In this document: piece by piece, positions 59,736 through 64,000 of the stretch
Numbering within the stretch: the first letter of the stretch is position 1
Layout of the letters: each line of letters begins with the position of its first letter
Origin: Pseudomonas fluorescens
Lineage (GTDB): Bacteria; Pseudomonadota; Gammaproteobacteria; Pseudomonadales; Pseudomonadaceae
Assembly: GCF_040448305.1 (NCBI RefSeq)
Contig: NZ_CP148752.1
Location: 3,472,001 to 3,536,000 of the forward strand
Length of the DNA stretch: 64,000 bases
Direction: 5' to 3'
Translations under genes and position numbers: made by a program
The notes under the pieces: generated by a model
Told to the model about the DNA's origin: nothing
The model's database searches: none
Seen by the model: the letters and a program-made list of their open reading frames with translations, nothing else

Positions 59736-60299
59736 TTAGATCTTGCCGACCAGGTCCAGGGACGGCGCCAGAGTGGCCTCGCCTTCTTTCCACTTGGCTG
59801 GGCAAACCTGACCTGGGTGAGCAGCGACGTACTGGGCAGCCTTGATCTTGCGCAGCAGCTCGGAAGCGTCACGGCCTACACCGCCGTCGTTCAGTTCAAC
59901 GATCTTGATCTGGCCTTCCGGGTTGATCACGAAGGTGCCGCGGTCAGCCAGGCCTGCTTCTTCGATCAGCACGTCGAAGTTGCGGGAGATGGCGTGAGTC
60001 GGGTCGCCAATCATGGTGTACTGGATCTTGCCGATGGCTGGCGAAGTGTTGTGCCAGGCAGCGTGGGCAAAGTGAGTGTCGGTTGAAACGCTGTAGATCT
60101 CGACGCCGAGCTTCTGGAACGCGTCGTAGTTGTCGGCCAGGTCTTCCAGTTCGGTCGGGCAGACGAAGGTGAAGTCGGCCGGGTAGAAGAACACCACAGA
60201 CCACTTGCCTTTCAGGTCAGCGTCCGAGACTTTTACGAAGTCGCCATTTTTGAATGCGTCAGCTTTGAACGGTTTAACTTGGCTGTTGATGATAGGCAT
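59736..60299 (-). CDS. ahpC: Alkyl hydroperoxide reductase subunit C (2-Cys peroxiredoxin)
   Basis: 187 residues from MPIINSQVKPF (GGAGAG upstream). Peroxidatic Cys47 in ADFTFVCPTELED and resolving Cys near the end in HPGQVCPAKWKEGE. Reduces H2O2, organic peroxides and peroxynitrite with AhpF. Probably OxyR-controlled from the 138 bp upstream, but I did not define a site. Confidence 0.97.
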   Translation of the reverse strand: MPIINSQVKPFKADAFKNGDFVKVSDADLKGKWSVVFFYPADFTFVCPTELEDLADNYDAFQKLGVEIYSVSTDTHFAHAAWHNTSPAIGKIQYTMIGDPTHAISRNFDVLIEEAGLADRGTFVINPEGQIKIVELNDGGVGRDASELLRKIKAAQYVAAHPGQVCPAKWKEGEATLAPSLDLVGKI

Positions 60300-60437
60300 C
60301 GTTGACTCTCCGTCAGGGGTTAAGAAGTTGATGGAGAGAACTTTACCCACTCGACGGACGGTTGGCTCATTGGCAAACCTGATGCTGCTGATTGGCTTTC
60401 GCTATTAGCCAGCTGTATTAATAGAAGAAAACGGTAT

Positions 60438-60709
60438 CTAGGGGGTGTTCTCAATTAGTTTCCCCTCCGCGTTGTCGCCTTAAAGCTGGCCAGGCAAGGC
60501 GTAGGCCGCTGGGAATGGTTGTTCCCTTTCCAAGGCCGGCAACGCAGCATGGCCAGCTTTAAGGCACAACCCGAAGGGCCGGGCCTGCTGTTGTGCAGGG
60601 CTGTGTTGCTCGAAGCTGATTTGGAATGACCAAACTGCGCTTCTCGCGCCTTGCCCTGCACAACAGCAGACCCGGCGCGGAGGGGAAACTAATTGAGAAC
60701 ACCCCCTAG
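60438..60709. mobile_element. 272-bp MITE-like element with perfect terminal inverted repeats
   Basis: A 30-bp perfect inverted repeat starting GGGGTGTTCTCAATTAGTTT (60442-60471 and 60676-60705) is flanked by CTAG on both sides (60438-60441, 60706-60709), which looks like a 4-bp target duplication. Inside are two further inverted pairs: GCCTTAAAGCTGGCC with its inverse and CTGCTGTTGTGCAGGGC with its inverse. No gene fits, so it would need a transposase in trans. CTAG targets suggest an IS5-like enzyme. Confidence 0.8.
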
Positions 60710-61644
60710 GGTGACACGGGCTTTTCCGTGATACGCGCCATGCCGAGGAACGGACTGGCTTCGATGTAGCGCATGGCTGACTTCATGTCTTTCCAGCCTA
60801 CATAGCTCATCAGCGACTTCAAATCCCAGCCACTCTGATGCGCCCAGGTGGCAAAACCGCGACGCAAGGAGTGACTGGTGTAAAGCTCGCCGGCGATACC
60901 TGCTCGGGCCAACGCCTGACGTAATAACGGAATCACACTGTTGGCGTGCAATCCCCCCTCGCCCAGATGCCCCCAGCGGTCGATGCCACGGAACACCGCC
61001 CCCCGCACCAGTGCCGCCTCGGTAATCCAGTCGATATAAGCCTGCACCGGACACAAGCGCTGCAAGGCCGGCGTCTGATAGGTCTTGCCGAGGTTGTCGC
61101 GATCACTCTTGCTGCGCGGCAGATAGAGACTGATGCCGGAACCGGCGCTGGCCTGCACGTGTTCCACCTGAAGCCGGCACAACTCATCGCTACGAAAGCC
61201 GCGCCAGAAGCCCAGCAGGATCAAGGCCATGTCGCGCCTGGCCCGCAGCAAACCCGCTCGGTCGCCTGCGGCCCTGGCGACTTGCACTTCTTGCTCCAGA
61301 CAACTGACCACCTGTTCCAGATGCTGAAGCTGCAAGGGTTCGGCTTGTTTTTCCTGGGCCGGGTGCAGAGCGCGAATACCCTTGAACACCTTGCGCACCA
61401 CCGGCGCCTTGGTGGGATCGGCAAAACCCTGGCTGTTGTGCCACTGCGCCAATGCCGACAAACGCAGTTTCAGCGTGTTGATCGACAACACACCGGCATG
61501 GGCCACCAGGTAGCGCGCCACGCTGTCGCCAGTGGCCGGCAGAAAACCGCCCCATGTGACTTCGAAGTGCTCGATGGCTGCGCGATAGCTGCGACGGGTG
61601 TTGTCGCGCGTCGCCGCCTGTAGGTAACGATCCAGCTCAGACAT
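60706..61644 (-). CDS. Tyrosine recombinase / site-specific integrase
   Basis: 312 residues from MSELDRYLQAATRDN at 61644. N-terminal SAM-like arm-binding domain (TRRSYRAAIEHFEVTWGGF...), catalytic domain with Arg in GFWRGFRSDELCRLQ, HSLRRGFATWAHQSGW (His-x-x-Arg), and the nucleophile Tyr in SAMRYIEAS. The stop codon TAG lies in the CTAG next to the MITE-like element. It is divergent from the KfrA-like gene, sharing a promoter region with palindromes. No att repeat or cargo was found around it, so it looks resident rather than part of an intact element. Confidence 0.88.
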   Translation of the reverse strand: MSELDRYLQAATRDNTRRSYRAAIEHFEVTWGGFLPATGDSVARYLVAHAGVLSINTLKLRLSALAQWHNSQGFADPTKAPVVRKVFKGIRALHPAQEKQAEPLQLQHLEQVVSCLEQEVQVARAAGDRAGLLRARRDMALILLGFWRGFRSDELCRLQVEHVQASAGSGISLYLPRSKSDRDNLGKTYQTPALQRLCPVQAYIDWITEAALVRGAVFRGIDRWGHLGEGGLHANSVIPLLRQALARAGIAGELYTSHSLRRGFATWAHQSGWDLKSLMSYVGWKDMKSAMRYIEASPFLGMARITEKPVSP

Positions 61645-61689
61645 GGGGGTCAACTCTTGAATTCATACCGCTTTGACGGGTCAAAAACC

Positions 61690-61733
61690 GGTATTGGGTG
61701 TATCACACGGGGTAATACCAGTATATCCCGTGT
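61690..61733. promoter_or_regulatory. Interleaved inverted repeats in the integrase/kfrA intergenic region
   Basis: GGTATT (61690-61695) pairs with AATACC (61714-61719), and ACACGGG (61705-61711) pairs with CCCGTGT (61727-61733). Likely operators for the leftward integrase gene. Confidence 0.4.
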
Positions 61734-61748
61734 CAGTTACATTCAGCA

Positions 61749-61800
61749 TTTAACTTTATGAATTGAATGGTACAATGTGTATTTACGTGGTACGTACCAC
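61749..61800 (+). promoter_or_regulatory. Promoter and perfect palindromic operator of the KfrA-like gene
   Basis: TTTAAC, 16 bp, TACAAT (61771-61776), followed by the perfect 14-bp palindrome GTGGTACGTACCAC at 61787-61800, 23 bp before the ATG. The position just past the -10 box suits autorepression, the known behaviour of KfrA. Confidence 0.6.
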
Positions 61801-61823
61801 ATCATCAAAACCCTGGAGATCTC

Positions 61824-62834
61824 ATGGCACGCGGCGGTGTAAATAAAGCGGTGGTTCAAGCCGCTCGGTTGGCGATTCTCGCCCGCGGCGGAAACCCCAG
61901 CATCGATGCCGTACGCATCGAGATGGGCAATACCGGCTCGAAAACCACGATTCATCGATATCTCAAGGAGCTGGATAACCGGAGCGAACCTGCCGAAGCG
62001 CCAGCGGAACCGATTGACGACGAACTGATGGCGCTGGTGGCGCGGCTCGCACAAAGACTCAAGGAGCAGGCGCAGGAACCCATCGACCAGGCGCGCGCGC
62101 AGTACGAAGAACAACGCAAGGCGCTGGATAACCAGCTCGGCAAAGCGCAAGAGACCAACAGCGAACTGCACCAGCAATACGAATTTCAAAGCCTGGCACT
62201 GACTCAGGAATCCGAAGCCCTGCACGAAACCCGCGCCATGCTGCAAACGGAGCAGACCCGAAACGCCGGGTTGAACCAGGCGCTGGCTGATTTCGAACTG
62301 CGGTTGAAAGACAAGGACGAGCAGATCCGCTCCCTTGAGGAAAAACACCTGCACACCCGCGACGCGCTGGAGCACTACCGCAATGCGGTCAAGGAACAGC
62401 GCGAACAGGAAATGAGTCGCCACGAAGGCCAGGTGCAACAGCTACAGATGGAACTGCGCCAGGCACAACAAAGCGCGCTGGTACGCCAGGATGAAATCAC
62501 CCAGTTGCACCGCGACAACGAACGCTTGCTGACTGAAAACCGCGGCACGCTGCGCGAGCTAAGCCTGCTGCAAGAACAGCTCAAGCAAAGCAATACCCGC
62601 CAGGATCAGTTGCTGGAACAGACCACCCGCGTCGACGGCGAGCGCACCCTCCTCCAGGAACGCCTGCGTGTCGCCCTGCTGGAAAGCCAGGCACTCAAAC
62701 AGAACGTCGATGAGCAGTCGCAGCTCAACAGGTCATTGGAAATGGATCTGGCCAAGACCCGGGCGGATCTGGAAGAACGCGTACGTCTGGCCGCGACCCT
62801 TGCGGCAGCGGCAGACGCAGCGAAGGACAATTAA
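61824..62834 (+). CDS. KfrA-like DNA-binding coiled-coil protein
   Basis: 336 residues from ATG 61824 (GGAGA upstream). The N-terminal KfrA-type domain is AVVQAARLAILARGGNPSIDAVRIEMGNTGSKTTIHRYLKEL. From about 70 to 325 it is one continuous glutamine/glutamate-rich coiled coil. KfrA on plasmids is an autoregulator and nucleoid-like or partition factor; chromosomal copies in Pseudomonas are little studied. Its stop overlaps that of convergent gor by 3 bp. Confidence 0.8.
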   Translation: MARGGVNKAVVQAARLAILARGGNPSIDAVRIEMGNTGSKTTIHRYLKELDNRSEPAEAPAEPIDDELMALVARLAQRLKEQAQEPIDQARAQYEEQRKALDNQLGKAQETNSELHQQYEFQSLALTQESEALHETRAMLQTEQTRNAGLNQALADFELRLKDKDEQIRSLEEKHLHTRDALEHYRNAVKEQREQEMSRHEGQVQQLQMELRQAQQSALVRQDEITQLHRDNERLLTENRGTLRELSLLQEQLKQSNTRQDQLLEQTTRVDGERTLLQERLRVALLESQALKQNVDEQSQLNRSLEMDLAKTRADLEERVRLAATLAAAADAAKDN

Positions 62835-64000
62835 CCAGCGACCGGCGACCGCATGGTGACGAACTCTTCGGCGGCCGTCGGGTGCACCCCGATGGTTTCG
62901 TCGAAGTCGCGCTTGGTGGCGCCGGCCTTCAAGGCAATCGCCAGGCCCTGGACGATTTCACCGGCTTCCGGGCCGACCATGTGGCAACCCAGGACCTTGT
63001 CGGTCCCGGCGTCCACCACCAGCTTCATCAGCGTGCGCTCCTGGCATTCGGTCAGGGTCAGCTTCATCGGCCGGAAGCGGCTTTCGAAGATCTGCACCTC
63101 GTGGCCGGCTTCGCGAGCCTCTTCTTCGGTCAGACCGACAGTGCCGATGTTTGGCAAGCTGAACACCGCCGTCGGGATCATCTTGTAATCCACTGGACGA
63201 TACTGCTCTGGCTTGAACAGGCGCCGTGCCACCGCCATGCCTTCAGCCAGCGCCACCGGTGTCAGCTGAACACGGCCGATCACATCGCCCAGCGCCAGGA
63301 TCGACGGCTCGGCGGTTTGATACAGCTCGTCGACCTCGACGAAGCCTTTCTTGTCGAGTTTGACCCCGGTGTTTTCCAGCCCCAGATTGTCCAGCATCGG
63401 ACGACGACCCGTGGCGTAGAACACGCAATCGGCATCCAGTTGGCGACCATCCTTGAGCGTGACTTTCAGGCTGCCATCGGCCTGCTTCTCGATGCGCTCG
63501 ATGTCCGCATTGAATTGCAGGTCCATGCCGCGCTTGGTCAACTCTTCCTGCAAATGCTTGCGCACGGAACCGTCAAAGCCGCGCAGGAACAATTCGCCGC
63601 GATACAGCAGCGTGGTCTGCGCACCGAGGCCATGGAAGATCCCGGCGAACTCAACCGCAATGTAGCCACCGCCCACCACCAACACCCGCTTGGGCAGCTC
63701 TTTGAGGAAGAGCGCCTGATTGGAACTGATGGCATGCTCGTGCCCCGGAATCTCCGGAATCTGCGGCCAGCCGCCAGTAGCGATCAGGATGTTTTTGGCG
63801 CTAAAGCGCTCGCCATTGATCTCGACCTGATGTGGGTCGACGATCTTCGCGTGACCTTCATGCAAGGTCACGCCACTGTTGACCAGCAGGTTGCGATAAA
63901 TGCCATTGAGGCGATTGATCTCGCGGTCCTTGTTGGCGATCAAAGTCGGCCAGTCGAACTGTGCTTCATCCAGACCCCAGCCAAAACCGGAAGCCTGCTC
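62831..64000 (-). CDS. gor: Glutathione reductase (5' end outside window)
   Basis: 390 C-terminal residues. NADPH-binding RVLVVGGGYIAVEFAGI, second FAD block ILALGDVIGRVQLTPVALAEGM, and the dimer-interface active-site His in TIGVHPTAAEEF. The N-terminal FAD motif and the CVxxxC redox pair lie beyond the window. Keeps glutathione reduced with NADPH. The interface words fit Gor rather than mercuric or dihydrolipoyl reductase. Confidence 0.92.
   Translation of the reverse strand, partial: EQASGFGWGLDEAQFDWPTLIANKDREINRLNGIYRNLLVNSGVTLHEGHAKIVDPHQVEINGERFSAKNILIATGGWPQIPEIPGHEHAISSNQALFLKELPKRVLVVGGGYIAVEFAGIFHGLGAQTTLLYRGELFLRGFDGSVRKHLQEELTKRGMDLQFNADIERIEKQADGSLKVTLKDGRQLDADCVFYATGRRPMLDNLGLENTGVKLDKKGFVEVDELYQTAEPSILALGDVIGRVQLTPVALAEGMAVARRLFKPEQYRPVDYKMIPTAVFSLPNIGTVGLTEEEAREAGHEVQIFESRFRPMKLTLTECQERTLMKLVVDAGTDKVLGCHMVGPEAGEIVQGLAIALKAGATKRDFDETIGVHPTAAEEFVTMRSPVAG

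Noticed and set aside
57995..59845. 616-residue rightward frame opposite ahpF
   Set aside because: It is the antisense shadow of ahpF in a GC-rich genome; ahpF has all family motifs.

Overview
The window is chromosomal DNA from a Pseudomonas of the fluorescens group. Evidence: GC-rich coding sequence with Pseudomonas-type products (PvdQ acylase, DpkA, PtxS with the 2-ketogluconate kgu operon, MvaU-like H-NS analogue, 358-residue HPPD, AruH-like transaminase) and ten REP doublets of the gtgggagcgagcctgctcgc type between genes. No rRNA, tRNA or CRISPR array was seen.

Layout, left part (1-12.2 kb): a truncated dpkA; a 1610-residue toxin-like protein with four internal repeats and an HEFAH zinc-protease motif; a FecR-type anti-sigma regulator; the quorum-quenching/pyoverdine acylase PvdQ; several small regulators and membrane proteins; a DUF411 and YqaA-type pair.

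Mobile island (12,977-25,481): an alpha/beta-hydrolase gene is split by a lower-GC element of about 12.49 kb. Its ends are marked by an exact 12-bp direct repeat, TCTTCACCCAAC, and joining the flanks at that repeat restores an intact 341-codon hydrolase reading frame. A large serine recombinase lies beside the right end. A rightward operon of about 15 small genes starts at a strong sigma70 promoter. It encodes a tape-measure-like protein, four small CxxC...CxxxC zinc-ribbon proteins (one fused to an HNH nuclease), several membrane or coiled-coil proteins and unknowns. No capsid, portal, terminase, replicase or ATPase gene is visible. Behind the operon, two copies of an 81-bp motif bracket a membrane-anchored winged-helix protein, a second serine recombinase and a Rap1a/Tai-type immunity protein. 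I read this as a compact, apparently undescribed phage-satellite-like integrative element.

Right part (25.5-64 kb): hydroxyacid dehydrogenase; an ECF sigma/anti-sigma pair whose sigma gene lacks a normal start codon; a two-component system divergent from an RND efflux adaptor/pump pair; an AraC regulator with a LysE exporter; ptxS with kguEKTD and two perfect PtxS operators; aminotransferase, glycerate kinase and CdaR with a divergent sugar-acid transporter; rarD; hpd; an EamA exporter divergent from a LysR; a CSS-EAL phosphodiesterase; an MvaU-like silencer; gloA; ahpF and ahpC; a 272-bp MITE-like inverted-repeat element abutting the stop codon of a solitary tyrosine recombinase; a chromosomal KfrA-like protein; and a truncated gor.
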